From Marinococcus luteus_A (GTDB lineage: Bacteria; Bacillota; Bacilli; Bacillales; Marinococcaceae), in the NCBI RefSeq assembly GCF_034497705.1, contig NZ_JAXRUV010000003.1:241811-305810 (forward strand): 64,000 bases of DNA, given 5' to 3'. Positions 24,742 through 33,467 of the stretch are shown piece after piece. The stretch's first letter is position 1; the number at the start of each line of letters is the position of its first letter. Below the pieces are notes generated by a model. The model was not told the origin of the DNA and searched no databases. It saw only the letters and a list, made by a program, of their open reading frames with translations. The position numbers were made by a program, and so were the translations under genes.

Positions 24742-25329
24742 TTGAAACGAGCATTGTTTCTGCTTTTAGATGAGTATGCTGACTGGGAAGCCGCTTACCT
24801 GTCGGCCACATTGAACGAAGGTAAGGAGTGGACGGTTAGTACAATTTCTCTGCATGACCAGGTTACATCTATCGGAGGCTTTAAAACAGCGGTAGATTAT
24901 AAAATCAACAACCATCCGGATTTCGATTTGCTCGTATTAATAGGCGGGAACAAGTGGGACGTTGAAAGCAATGATATTTTCAATTTAGTGGGCGAAGCGA
25001 TCACTAAAAATACTCCGGTTGGGGCCATATGCGGAGCGGTAGATTATTTAGCAAGGAATGGATTTTTAAATCATTTCAGACATACCGGCAATTCGGCTTA
25101 CTTCTGGCAGGACTACGAAAGCTATAATCCCGATGCAGAGTTTATGGAAAAGCAGGCTGTCAAAGATAAAAACCTGGTGACTGCAAATGGAACGGAGCCT
25201 ATAGAGTTCACTGAGCTGGTTTTGCACATGGTGAATTTTGACACAGCAGAAGAAATTGAAAAGACAATGTATATGTACCGCTACGGCTATTACGAATACG
25301 CTGAAAAATACGGAAGCCCCTTCTCGTAA
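24742..25329 (+). CDS. DJ-1/PfpI-family protein
   Basis: This 195-residue DJ-1/PfpI domain starts MKRALFLLLDEYADWE, where the glutamate stabilises the nucleophile. The nucleophilic elbow is Cys97 in VGAICGAVDYLA, and LLVLIGGNKWD is the preceding strand. Such proteins act as glutamine-amidotransferase-like hydrolases, glyoxalases or chaperones. The start is TTG 24742 because AGGGGG sits seven bases upstream; an in-frame ATG at 24715 lacks a ribosome site. It follows the acetyltransferase by 45 bp and may share its transcript. Confidence 0.82.
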   Translation: MKRALFLLLDEYADWEAAYLSATLNEGKEWTVSTISLHDQVTSIGGFKTAVDYKINNHPDFDLLVLIGGNKWDVESNDIFNLVGEAITKNTPVGAICGAVDYLARNGFLNHFRHTGNSAYFWQDYESYNPDAEFMEKQAVKDKNLVTANGTEPIEFTELVLHMVNFDTAEEIEKTMYMYRYGYYEYAEKYGSPFS

Positions 25330-25400
25330 ATGAGCCTTCAGAAAAAATAATAAAACCACTACTGGAAAAAATTAATTGAAAACCGTCTCGATGAGTTTTA

Positions 25401-25441
25401 TAAGCACTATGGCTGCCGAAAAAAGCCATGGTGCTTATTTT
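25401..25441 (+). terminator. Terminator after the DJ-1 gene
   Basis: TAAGCACTATGGCT (25401-25414) pairs with AGCCATGGTGCTTA (25424-25437) with one G-U pair, followed by TTTT. Confidence 0.85.
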
Positions 25442-25561
25442 GAATTGTCGGAGCCGGCGGTTACTTATCTCACTGTTTCAACTAATACAGAACTAATAAT
25501 TAGCCGGGCCTCCTAAACCTTCGCGAAGTTTTGATTTATCAGTCAGGTCTGTAGACAGGTG

Positions 25562-25587
25562 GTTTACACGGGAATTACGGCGGGTAT
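25562..25587 (+). promoter_or_regulatory. Probable sigma-B promoter of the BCCT gene
   Basis: GTTTAC (25562-25567), a 14-bp spacer and GGGTAT (25582-25587) match the B. subtilis sigma-B consensus (GTTTAA-N12-15-GGGTAT) with one mismatch. It ends 86 bp before the GTG start of the osmolyte carrier. General-stress control fits a salt-stress transporter. Confidence 0.7.
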
Positions 25588-25673
25588 CAATTATTTTAAA
25601 TGTTAATGAGAGAGTTCTGGAGCGGTCTATTCCATATGTTAAGCCGCTGTTGAATAAGGAAGGAGCCCCCGTC

Positions 25674-27206
25674 GTGGATAATCAAAAACCAAGAGTAGGC
25701 TTTGTCTTTTATGGAGCCTTAGTAATACTACTTATTATGGCAGTTGTCGGAGTTACGATACCGAAATCGTTTTTTAATGCAAGCTCTGTGGTAAGAGAAT
25801 TTGTATCGGTTCATTTTGGATGGTATTATCTTTTAATTGTCTCAGCATGCGTACTTTTATGTTTTTATTTTATTTTCAGCCGTTATGGAAATATCCGGCT
25901 TGGAAGGCCGGAGGACCGGCCGGAATACAGCTATCCCACCTGGTTTGCGATGCTTTTCAGCTCAGGCATGGGAGTCGGGCTTGTATTCTGGAGCGGGGCA
26001 GAAACGGTCTCGCACTATGCGACGAATGCCCCGGAAGCAGAGGTTGGAACAAACCAGGCTCTTGTTGATTCGATGCGCTATATGTTTCTGCACTGGGGAA
26101 TACACCCGTGGGCGATTTATGGTATTACCGGCATTTGTTTTGCCTACTTCACATTCCGTCGGGGAGCGCCTGGCATGGTGAGTGCCATGCTCAGCCCGAT
26201 TATGAACGAAAAAGGCATCGGCGGAAAAATAGTGGATATTATCGCCCTGATTACAACAGTGTCGGGGATTGCCACTGTCCTTGGTATCGGTGTGGCCCAA
26301 GTGTCCGGCGGTATGTCCTACTTGTTTGGTACCCCGAACAATTACACGATGCAGTTGATTGTGATTGTTGTTATTACTGCCATGTTTTTAGTGTCGGCAT
26401 ATACCGGCTTAAACAAAGGAATTAAATCCTTAAGTAATGCAAACATCTATTTAACAATCATTCTGTTTATTTTAATGCTTTTTGTCGGACCCACGTTATT
26501 TTCCATGAATTTGTTCACGAATACACTTGGTACGTATATACAGACGCTTCCGCGGATGAGTTTTCAGATAGCTCCGACATCTGAAAGTACAAGAGAGTGG
26601 ATTAATACATGGACGATTTTCTACTGGGCCTGGTGGATTTCATGGACGCCTTTTATAGGGATATTTATTGCACGTGTGTCGAGAGGACGTACACTGAAGG
26701 AGTTTACGATCGGTGTTATTCTGGTGCCGTCGATTGTCAGCTTCATCTGGTTCTCGTTGTTTGGCGGGGCTACGTTAAATGTCCAGAGCACCGGTATGGC
26801 AGACATTGCTTCATTAGCTCCTGAAGAAGCTATTTTCGGCGTGTTTGAGCAATACCCGCTCAGTACCGTTATGTCTACGATTGCACTGCTGTTAATTGTT
26901 TCATTCTTTATTACTTCGGCAGACTCTGCCACATTCGTGTTGGGTATGCAGACGTCCAACGGAGCAATGAATCCTTCGGCTGTGGTGAAGTTCACCTGGG
27001 GGATCATGCTTTCTGCTACAGCGGCCGTCCTGCTTTATTCCGGAGGGATCGATGCGCTGCAGAACGTCATGATTATCTCGGCGCTCCCGTTTTCCGTCGT
27101 GATGATACTGATGGTATACTCGCTGTTTAAAGCACTCCGGGAAGAAAAAGATATTGAAACAAAGGATAAAAGCAAAAATACCGATAAACCGGATAAAGCT
27201 TCCTGA
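25674..27206 (+). CDS. BCCT-family betaine/choline/carnitine carrier
   Basis: This secondary carrier of about 510 residues and 12 helices has the BCCT signature in FYWAWWISWTPFIGIFIARVSRGRT (about residues 318-342; aromatic box WAWWISW). SYPTWFAMLFSSGMGVGLVFW lies near residue 85. OpuD-type members import glycine betaine with sodium for osmoprotection. The start is taken as GTG 25674, eight bases behind AGGAAGGAG; the earlier in-frame TTG overlaps no site. It is monocistronic, with a probable sigma-B promoter upstream and a strong terminator downstream. Confidence 0.93.
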   Translation: MDNQKPRVGFVFYGALVILLIMAVVGVTIPKSFFNASSVVREFVSVHFGWYYLLIVSACVLLCFYFIFSRYGNIRLGRPEDRPEYSYPTWFAMLFSSGMGVGLVFWSGAETVSHYATNAPEAEVGTNQALVDSMRYMFLHWGIHPWAIYGITGICFAYFTFRRGAPGMVSAMLSPIMNEKGIGGKIVDIIALITTVSGIATVLGIGVAQVSGGMSYLFGTPNNYTMQLIVIVVITAMFLVSAYTGLNKGIKSLSNANIYLTIILFILMLFVGPTLFSMNLFTNTLGTYIQTLPRMSFQIAPTSESTREWINTWTIFYWAWWISWTPFIGIFIARVSRGRTLKEFTIGVILVPSIVSFIWFSLFGGATLNVQSTGMADIASLAPEEAIFGVFEQYPLSTVMSTIALLLIVSFFITSADSATFVLGMQTSNGAMNPSAVVKFTWGIMLSATAAVLLYSGGIDALQNVMIISALPFSVVMILMVYSLFKALREEKDIETKDKSKNTDKPDKAS

Positions 27207-27217
27207 ACTAGTTTGGA

Positions 27218-27250
27218 GAACTCCCGATAAAATTGGGAGTTCTTTTTTTT
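27218..27250 (+). terminator. Terminator of the BCCT gene
   Basis: GAACTCCC (27218-27225) pairs with GGGAGTTC (27235-27242), followed by eight Ts. Confidence 0.93.
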
Positions 27251-27302
27251 ATGTGAAGCTATTTTACAGGTGAAGTCCGAAATCCTTTATTGTCGGTGGG
27301 AT

Positions 27303-27704
27303 TCAGCTTCCTGCTGGAGCCACGAGTTCTACTTTAATTCGGTCTGGATCTTCAAAATAGAGGGCGTAGTGATCTTTTCCTCCGGCAAAGGGATGCAGGT
27401 CTTCATAAAGAATAGGTATGTCCGCTGCCCGCAGCTGCCTGGTCATTTGATCCACATGAGATGTCGACCGGGCATGGAAAGCAATATGGTTTAACCCTGT
27501 CCGGCACCGGTGATAAGAAACATCTAGAAAGCGATCCTCCGTTTGAACAAATACGATGTAGGAGGAATCCAATTTAAAGCTGATCCCCTCCGGCCATTGC
27601 TGAAAGACGTGATAGCCAAGGTCTTCGAGCAGCCAATGCCAAAAGGCCTTCGACCGTTCGAGGTCGGATACATAAAGCTCGATATGATGAATGTGCCCGG
27701 TCAT
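27303..27704 (-). CDS. VOC-family (glyoxalase/dioxygenase-like) protein
   Basis: This 133-residue single-domain vicinal-oxygen-chelate protein has a first metal His in HIHHIELYVSDLERSK, a second in GLNHIAFHA and a Glu in IKVELVAP, the usual spacing for glyoxalase/fosfomycin-resistance-like folds. AGGAGAATCT precedes the ATG. It stands next to a HAD hydrolase gene in the same direction. The substrate cannot be told from the sequence; close family members include glyoxalase-I-like and antibiotic-modifying enzymes. Confidence 0.8.
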   Translation of the reverse strand: MTGHIHHIELYVSDLERSKAFWHWLLEDLGYHVFQQWPEGISFKLDSSYIVFVQTEDRFLDVSYHRCRTGLNHIAFHARSTSHVDQMTRQLRAADIPILYEDLHPFAGGKDHYALYFEDPDRIKVELVAPAGS

Positions 27705-27732
27705 AGATTCTCCTAGTTTCTTCTATATTTTA

Positions 27733-28398
27733 TTATGCTTCATATTCAGCTAGTGTCTCGATTATCCGGGTAATGTCCTCTAAGCAATTTGTACTGGCGT
27801 GAGCACTGGAAGAGGAGTCCGTCGTTTTGTGAATCGTGAGCATACCTAGTTTTTTAGCAGGGGAAATATCCGCTTTAAGATCATCTCCGATAAATACTGT
27901 GTTTACAGCTTGAATTTGAAAGTAATCCAGGGCATATTGGAATATTTGCGGATTGGGTTTGCGAATATTGAGCTGATCCGAGGTGACGATGAGATCCATA
28001 TATTGTTCAATGGCTAGAGAAGTTATCTTGTGACGCTGGTAAAAATCACGGCCGTTAGTAATAATTCCTATTTTATAATTTTCTTTATTTAAAATTGCCA
28101 GCATATTGTGTAGTCCTGGGAAACCTTCGCTGAATTCTGGGAGGCGTTCATTTAAATGTTGTAATAACTCCCCGAGAAGGACCTCCGGAATACTACATTT
28201 ACGACCGATTTCCTGATAAACGACAGCTTTAGGCAACAGCTGATTATTCAGAGATACAAAGCTATTTTGAAATGTCCCCAGATCTGCATAACGATGCAGT
28301 GCAAATTGAGTGTGCTGATATTCAGAAAAAACCGCCAGTGTCTTTTGTTTGTCGAGCAGTGTTTGGTCTAAATCAAATAAAACAACTTTAGTGGCCAA
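27733..28398 (-). CDS. HAD-superfamily hydrolase (YjjG/phosphoglycolate-phosphatase type)
   Basis: This HAD hydrolase of about 221 residues has motif I VVLFDLDQTLLD (nucleophile Asp9, acid Asp11), motif II GIITNGRDF, the motif III lysine in IRKPNPQIF and motif IV VFIGDDLKADI. The helical cap between motifs I and II places it in subclass IA. Chosen start TTG 28398 has GGAGG seven bases upstream and gives MATKVVLFDLDQT; the longer reading from 28446 has no ribosome site. It likely dephosphorylates small phosphometabolites. Confidence 0.85.
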   Translation of the reverse strand: MATKVVLFDLDQTLLDKQKTLAVFSEYQHTQFALHRYADLGTFQNSFVSLNNQLLPKAVVYQEIGRKCSIPEVLLGELLQHLNERLPEFSEGFPGLHNMLAILNKENYKIGIITNGRDFYQRHKITSLAIEQYMDLIVTSDQLNIRKPNPQIFQYALDYFQIQAVNTVFIGDDLKADISPAKKLGMLTIHKTTDSSSSAHASTNCLEDITRIIETLAEYEA

Positions 28399-28541
28399 AG
28401 GAAAGCCTCCAATAAAATTCAATTTTCCTGAAAAACAGACAAACAACCCTCCCTTTCCCTATTTATTGTAAAAAAGTATCATAGAGGGAAGATAAAGTAA
28501 AATGAACATCTGAAAACATCTTCCCACGGGGAGGAACATAC

Positions 28542-28943
28542 ATGAATCCATGAAAAAGTTTTCTGCTGCTTGCGGTATTGCCTTCTGCAGGATGTGCGGC
28601 AGATGAGAAGGACAATGGAACATTGAAGTGCCGGAAGAAAAGAAGCAGACCATTCAAACCGATGGCACGGTGCTTCAAGCCGTCGCTGATGAACCTCCAG
28701 CAATAGAAGCCGAAAGCGGAGACTCGGTGGAGATCCATTTTGAGAACGACCGGAGCCCGGACCGAATCGTTGGCTGGTGGAGACGCGGGGAAGCACGAGA
28801 AAAAACTGAAACAATTGAAAAAAAAATCTTTGGATCTGCCGGAAAAGGCCGGAACGTATATACATGAAATGGGTACTCAGTGGTCCGGCTCAGGTTACGA
28901 GGGAGAGGTCACGTACGCAGTTGGAGTGAAAATTCTTGAATGA
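28542..28943 (+). pseudogene. Degraded lipoprotein gene
   Basis: Behind a good GGGGAGGA site, ATG 28542 gives MNP-stop, and the same frame continues KSFLLLAVLPSAGCAADEK, a clear lipoprotein signal with lipobox SAGC. The protein continues in another frame from about 28628 (PEEKKQTIQTDGTVLQAV, ENDRSPDRIVGW). It returns to the first frame from about 28800 (KSLDLPEKAGTYIHEMGTQW) and ends VGVKILE at 28943. One nonsense codon and two compensating frameshifts therefore break what was a secreted lipoprotein of about 130 residues. Function unknown. Confidence 0.75.
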
Positions 28944-28987
28944 AGAGCCATATATCAGAACTGCACAAAATAGCAGTGATCTGTTAT

Positions 28988-29509
28988 TCAGGAAAACTGG
29001 GCATACCATTGCCGAAGCAGGTTGATATTTGCCTGATGGTACCGGCTGTGATCGGCCATGTGCCAGAGTCCCCAGCGTATTGTAGCTTGTTTTTCGTTTT
29101 CATGGCCAAATGAGACAAGGGCAGTTAAATCCTGATCGGTCAGCTGGGCGCAGACATCAGCCAGTTCATTGATTATTTGTTCGTAATGAGATAAGAGCGT
29201 CTTCAGGGAATATCCCTGCACAAGAGGGAGATGTCCATGGATATCCCTAGCCGGTCCATAAGAGTTTTCCAGGTATAGTGGAAAATCTTCGCCTTTGATT
29301 CGGTATACCCAATGAACATCCACGTATGTAAGGTGATTGATAAGCTGAGCGGTGCTATTGAATCTGCCGGAAGGTCCTTTATATTCCAGTTCGTCCTGGG
29401 TCATTCCCTTAGTGATGGATATTAACCGCTGGTTATTTTCTTTAACCGTACTGTACAGCATCCCTACTATAGGAGCCATACGTTTTTCGCCTGGCAAATC
29501 AAAAACCAT
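28988..29509 (-). CDS. DinB/YfiT-family protein
   Basis: This 173-residue four-helix-bundle protein of the DinB superfamily has its metal-binding histidines in TYVDVHWVYR and near the C-terminus in LWHMADHSRYHQANI, in the usual three-His arrangement. Members are thiol-dependent or hydrolytic transferases (YfiT/bacillithiol-transferase fold), often stress-induced. AAGGAGG precedes the ATG. It is divergent from the phzF-like gene. The specific reaction is unknown. Confidence 0.82.
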   Translation of the reverse strand: MVFDLPGEKRMAPIVGMLYSTVKENNQRLISITKGMTQDELEYKGPSGRFNSTAQLINHLTYVDVHWVYRIKGEDFPLYLENSYGPARDIHGHLPLVQGYSLKTLLSHYEQIINELADVCAQLTDQDLTALVSFGHENEKQATIRWGLWHMADHSRYHQANINLLRQWYAQFS

Positions 29510-29615
29510 GACTCTACCTCCTTAGTATTGAATTTTGAATAAGCAAAGTTATCATTTCCAAAGGCGGGTATTTTCATTCTGCTGCTATAAATTTTAACAG
29601 AGGGGGAGGCAGAAA

Positions 29616-30509
29616 ATGAAGACGCTTCAGGTTCACCACTATGATGCGTTTAGTGTAATTCCATATAAAGGAAATCCGGCAGGCGTCGTTTTCGACGGAG
29701 ACAACGTCACAGAAACAGAAATGCAGTCAGTGGCGTGTCAGGTCGGTTTTAACGAAACGGCCTTTGTATTACCTTCCGAATCAGCAGATATACGTCTGCG
29801 CTTTTTTACCCCGGGACACGAAATGAATTTGTGCGGTCACGCTACGCTGGCTTCGGCTCATGCATTAAAAAGCAAAGGAGTGCTTAGTAATAAAGAACGT
29901 ATCACGGTGGAGACGAAAGCTGGAATTATCACCGTCACGATACAAACGTATGCCTATCAGCAGCACACAATGACGATGACCCAGGCGTCGCCAAAGTTTG
30001 AAATGTTTCATGGATCCCGGGCTTCTCTGGCTGCTTCGGTGGGGATAGAAGAAAAAGATATTCACGCTGAACTGCCCATCGTCTATGGAAATACTGGAAC
30101 TTGGACGCTGCTGGTGCCGGTTGCTCACATTAGCAGCTTTGAAAAAATGAGACCTGATAATTCAGCATTTCCATCGATTCTCACAGAAATGCCGAAAGCG
30201 TCCGTTCATCCGTTTTGCCTGGAAACCTATGATAAAACGGCGGATATGCATGCGAGGCACTTTTCCTCGCCGTATTCAGGCACCGTGGAAGACCCTGTCA
30301 CAGGAACAGCCTCCGGAGTCATGGGAGCTTATTGGGCGGCGTATATTGATGAACACCTTCAACCACCTCTACAGGTTACCGTAGAGCAGGGACAGGAGAT
30401 GAATAAAGATGGGCGGGTTCACGTGCAGGTGGTAAAACATCAGGATAATATTGATGTGAGTATTGCCGGCCATGCGGCGTATGTGACCAGCTTTAATGTC
30501 ACTGTATAA
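29616..30509 (+). CDS. PhzF-family isomerase
   Basis: This 297-residue protein has the duplicated PhzF/diaminopimelate-epimerase fold. The N-terminal AFSVIPYKGNPAGVV, catalytic Glu47 in GFNETAFV, the EMNLCGHATLASAHAL loop and the C-terminal EDPVTGTASGVMGAYW are the family blocks. AGAGGGGGAGG precedes the ATG. In Bacilli such genes are stand-alone and not part of a phenazine pathway; the substrate is unknown. A GNAT acetyltransferase gene follows after 35 bp and is probably co-transcribed. Confidence 0.9.
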   Translation: MKTLQVHHYDAFSVIPYKGNPAGVVFDGDNVTETEMQSVACQVGFNETAFVLPSESADIRLRFFTPGHEMNLCGHATLASAHALKSKGVLSNKERITVETKAGIITVTIQTYAYQQHTMTMTQASPKFEMFHGSRASLAASVGIEEKDIHAELPIVYGNTGTWTLLVPVAHISSFEKMRPDNSAFPSILTEMPKASVHPFCLETYDKTADMHARHFSSPYSGTVEDPVTGTASGVMGAYWAAYIDEHLQPPLQVTVEQGQEMNKDGRVHVQVVKHQDNIDVSIAGHAAYVTSFNVTV

Positions 30510-30544
30510 GGAAAGAATTTTCGGAAGACCAAAAGGAGCAGGGA

Positions 30545-31105
30545 ATGAGTGAACTGGAAGGCAACAAAGTATTTTTAAGACAAGCCAACGAGACCGACAT
30601 GAAGCAGTTGTACGAATGGAAGTACATTGACGGGCATCAGGAAGCAAAAAAATGGAATGCTCCGTATATCGAGGAAGAAGCTATTTTCTTTTCCGCCTAT
30701 CAGGAGCAATGGCAGGCAGAAATTTTTCCCGATATCCCTGCGGCACTGGCAATTATCGCTGACCAGCGGACGATTGGTTATACAGGAGCTTACTGGGTAG
30801 ACGCCAATACGTACTGGATGGAAACAGGTATTGTCATTTACGATCCTGCCTATTGGAACGGAGGCTACGGAACAGAAGCTTATCGCTTATGGATCGATTA
30901 TCTATTTCACCACACGGATCTTCATCGTTTGGGAACGTCCACCTGGTCGGCGAACGAACGCATGATGCAGGTGGCCAAAAAATTAGGAATGAAGGAAGAA
31001 GCCCGTATCCGGGATGCGAGGTACTGGCAGGGAAGCTATTATGATTCCATAAAAATGGGGATATTGAGAAGAGAATGGGAAAGCATGAAAAATGATGATT
31101 GTTAA
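30545..31105 (+). CDS. GNAT-family (RimJ/RimL-type) N-acetyltransferase
   Basis: This 186-residue acetyltransferase has an N-terminal beta strand and helix (EGNKVFLRQANETDMKQLYE). The acetyl-CoA pyrophosphate loop region is in IVIYDPAYWNGGYGTEAYRL, and HRLGTSTWSANERMMQVAKKLGM is the C-terminal RimJ/RimL pattern with EEARIRDARYWQGSY. AAAGGAG precedes the ATG. It is the second gene after phzF-like. It may acetylate a small molecule, peptide or ribosomal protein. Confidence 0.87.
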   Translation: MSELEGNKVFLRQANETDMKQLYEWKYIDGHQEAKKWNAPYIEEEAIFFSAYQEQWQAEIFPDIPAALAIIADQRTIGYTGAYWVDANTYWMETGIVIYDPAYWNGGYGTEAYRLWIDYLFHHTDLHRLGTSTWSANERMMQVAKKLGMKEEARIRDARYWQGSYYDSIKMGILRREWESMKNDDC

Positions 31106-31202
31106 AAATTCAAATAAGCAGAGTTAAAATATACATTTTTCTTAAAGCCAAAGCCGTTCGGAATCAGTCGTATGAGCGTATTTAACTTAGGAAGGTGCTA
31201 TT

Positions 31203-31406
31203 ATGCAGCAGTCACCGGTTTATTTGTTTCGATGGATGTGGATTTCCTGGCTGCCTATCACCATCATTGCACTTTTGGGAGTCATTCAATTACCCGGGCT
31301 TCAATGGGTGGGTGGACTGATTGGGTCTGTTGCAATGGTCTGCCTTTTTCTCTTTCTGGACCGGAGAGGGAGCAAAAAGCATCAACATGAGGAGGACGAG
31401 TCCTGA
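31203..31406 (+). CDS. Small two-helix membrane protein
   Basis: This 67-residue protein (MQQSPVYLFRWMWIS...) has two hydrophobic spans at about 9-26 and 33-50 and a charged, His-containing tail (RRGSKKHQHEEDES). AGGAAGGTG precedes the ATG. It begins a run of very small membrane-protein genes in this direction. No family recognised. Confidence 0.6.
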   Translation: MQQSPVYLFRWMWISWLPITIIALLGVIQLPGLQWVGGLIGSVAMVCLFLFLDRRGSKKHQHEEDES

Positions 31407-31449
31407 CATATGGAAAGGATTGAGAACATAAAGAGCGAGGGGGCCTCCA

Positions 31450-31641
31450 ATAGATATCTTTAGTGTGATCGCGGTCGTTTTATTTTCAATTTTTCTTGGT
31501 TTGCTTCCGGTAGCTTTTTTTGTTTATCCATATTGGCTTCAGAAGCAGTCCGCGCGGGCTGTAGAAGTAAAAACGTACGGCATGACGCTCCTCATTTTCG
31601 CATTAATGATCCTGTCCGGATATGTGGCGTTTTACATATAA
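31450..31641 (+). CDS. Small membrane protein with no standard start codon
   Basis: An open frame from 31432 to 31641 encodes two hydrophobic spans (IDIFSVIAVVLFSIFLGL, then a charged loop with QKQSARAVEVKTYG, then LLIFALMILSGYVAFYI). No ATG, GTG or TTG fits; ATA at 31450 lies six bases behind GAGGGGG and may initiate, as ATG or a mutated ATG would. The membrane-protein pattern and ribosome site argue for a real gene, 45 bp after the preceding tiny gene. A GTG at 31465 is the alternative start. Confidence 0.45.
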   Translation: MDIFSVIAVVLFSIFLGLLPVAFFVYPYWLQKQSARAVEVKTYGMTLLIFALMILSGYVAFYI

Positions 31642-31733
31642 ATGCCTGAGGTTTAAATATATTTTAAGAAAAAGTGATATTCGATAATCAAGACCTGTCA
31701 TTTGTTAGAGATAACAGTAGCGGAGGTGCACAA

Positions 31734-31949
31734 ATGAGCGAAAACAAAGAAGAGGAAGAAAGAAAAAGAGAAAGGCTGAGACAGGAAGAGTTAAAACGAA
31801 ACCCCACCGGTAATATGAATGATTCCTTTCACCGGGGAGGGAACGGCAGTATTGTAGACCTCGTTACTGGATTAGGCTAGAAGGGAACAGGAATACTTAT
31901 TCTTGTAATGATAGTGGGGTTCATAGCCACTACATTTCTCTTCGGTTAA
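31734..31949 (+). pseudogene. DUF6366-like small protein interrupted by TAG
   Basis: ATG 31734 behind CGGAGGTG encodes MSENKEEEERKRERLRQEEL, LKRNPTGNMNDSFHRGGNG and VDLVTGLG, then TAG (31878-31880). The same frame continues KGTGILILVMIVGFIATTFLFG to TAA at 31947. In the DUF6366 family as I remember it, GLG is followed by Trp and then KGTG plus a membrane helix, so TGG has become TAG. The truncated 48-residue product lacks its membrane anchor. The call rests on recognition by eye. Confidence 0.65.
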
Positions 31950-31969
31950 AATAAAGGAGGGAAATTATC

Positions 31970-32962
31970 ATGAGACACATGATGAAATGGACAATCTTCA
32001 CGACTGCTGCTGCCGGTATGATCATGACGCCGGCCGGAGTCCTGGCATCCAATGAAAATGGCGAAGCAGATGAACTAAATATGAACGTACATACGACAGT
32101 AGCCTCGGAGATGGTGATGACAAATGAGGACCCAGGAAAGAGCATAGCGATCATGCGGGCAGCTTTAAACGCGCATGGATATTTAATGGCTGTTGAGAGT
32201 ATATTTGGGCCGAATACATGGGATTTTCTCGCTGAAGATCAAAGCATTGAGAATGAAAATGAAAGCGGAAATTTATCACCGAACGAAAAACAGGAAGTGG
32301 CGGTAGCTTCAGGGGAAGAAGCCATTGAAACAGTGAAGCAGAATGAAGACATTGGCGAAGATATACGGTTCGATGATCTTGGCGGTGACTTGCAGGAAGA
32401 CGGACAGGGAGCCTATTATACAGTTCAATTAACATCACAAGAGCTTTCAGAAGCAGGAGGGACGGGGACCGTGGGCCGGTTTAAGGTATATCAGAACGGA
32501 GAGTATACCTCCGTCTATGGAGAGGAGCAGAATACAGGCAGCAATCAGGAGCAGGACACAGATGAAGATACTGAACGCTACGTAAATGCCCGCTTTGGCT
32601 ACCAGATCGATTATCCGGCGGACTGGAAACCGCAGCCGGAAGCGGATAACGGGGACGGGAGAGTTTTACAAGTTTTTGACGAGAGCAAAAACGTTCTTGT
32701 ATTTGGAAGTCATGAGGATAGTGATAAGGCGGAAGTGACAGAAAGCAGCTCGTACAAAGAGATGGAACTTGAAAAGGGCGGCAAGGGCTATTATCAGCTA
32801 TCCGAGGAAGAGGAGAGCTTTACTTTCTCCATGCGGGTGTTTGAAAACGATAATAGGTACGGATTTGAAGCAGAAGTGCCGGAAGAACAGGGCGCCCCGT
32901 CACAGGAAGAGATTCAGGATATTGCTAAAACATTTACTGTGTCTGACTCCGAAGAAGAATAG
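31970..32962 (+). CDS. Secreted acidic protein with N-terminal peptidoglycan-binding-like motif
   Basis: This 330-residue protein has a signal peptide MRHMMKWTIFTTAAAGMIM...GVLA. Residues about 58-90 (MRAALNAHGYLMAVESIFGP, then NTWDFLAEDQ) resemble one PG_binding_1 unit. A middle segment of about 100 acidic residues follows, with an unassigned domain (GQGAYYTVQLTSQELSEAGG). The C-terminal YVNARFGYQIDYPADW...FTVSDSEEE resembles the PsbP-like domain found in Bacillus surface proteins. The whole protein is strongly acidic, typical of salt-exposed exported proteins. AAAGGAGGG precedes the ATG. Function unknown. Confidence 0.65.
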   Translation: MRHMMKWTIFTTAAAGMIMTPAGVLASNENGEADELNMNVHTTVASEMVMTNEDPGKSIAIMRAALNAHGYLMAVESIFGPNTWDFLAEDQSIENENESGNLSPNEKQEVAVASGEEAIETVKQNEDIGEDIRFDDLGGDLQEDGQGAYYTVQLTSQELSEAGGTGTVGRFKVYQNGEYTSVYGEEQNTGSNQEQDTDEDTERYVNARFGYQIDYPADWKPQPEADNGDGRVLQVFDESKNVLVFGSHEDSDKAEVTESSSYKEMELEKGGKGYYQLSEEEESFTFSMRVFENDNRYGFEAEVPEEQGAPSQEEIQDIAKTFTVSDSEEE

Positions 32963-33227
32963 AAAAAGCGGAGGCGGCGGTTATGCTATCTCCGCCTTTT
33001 AAGAAGTGCTCCTAAAACTTTTCAATTAAGCCAACCTGTTAATCATCTGATTTTCTGTTTGTAACCAATTCAAAATACACTACGCTAATAAATGCCATTG
33101 CGATTACTGTGTAAAAAACAATAGTTTTTGATTAAAAATGTAGAATAGAATAAGTATTATCAATTTTGCTCTTTGTTAAAGTTAAAAAGAATTAGTGGAA
33201 TTTATGTCAAAGGGGAGAAATAAAAAA

Positions 33228-33416
33228 ATGAAGGTTATGACCATATGTCATCAGGTATTTTGCATTGTAGTTCTTATTTTAATGGGTTTGGATTTTACAG
33301 GAGTTATTACTATACCCTTCTGGCTTTTTAATGGGCTGGTGGCTGTATTGCTTATATCGACAATTATTATTTGGATAGACCAGAGAAAGAAACAAAAAGC
33401 AAACATTGAGTCGTGA
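33228..33416 (+). CDS. Small two-helix membrane protein
   Basis: About 62 residues from ATG 33228 (MKVMTICHQVFCIVV...), with spans at about 5-25 and 33-51 and a basic end QRKKQKANIES. AGGGGAGAA lies about nine to eleven bases upstream; in-frame starts at 33195 (GTG) and 33204 (ATG) are possible but less well placed. It belongs to the run of tiny membrane genes. Confidence 0.55.
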   Translation: MKVMTICHQVFCIVVLILMGLDFTGVITIPFWLFNGLVAVLLISTIIIWIDQRKKQKANIES

Positions 33417-33467
33417 GTTATTTTTATAGTGTGGCTGTATTAGACATTTTCGAGGAGGGAGCTGAAC

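Noticed and set aside
33039..33131. Short leftward frame reading IVFYTVIAMAFISVVYFELV...
   Set aside because: It has a plausible membrane helix and basic end, but no start codon or ribosome site could be placed; possibly a decayed tiny gene.
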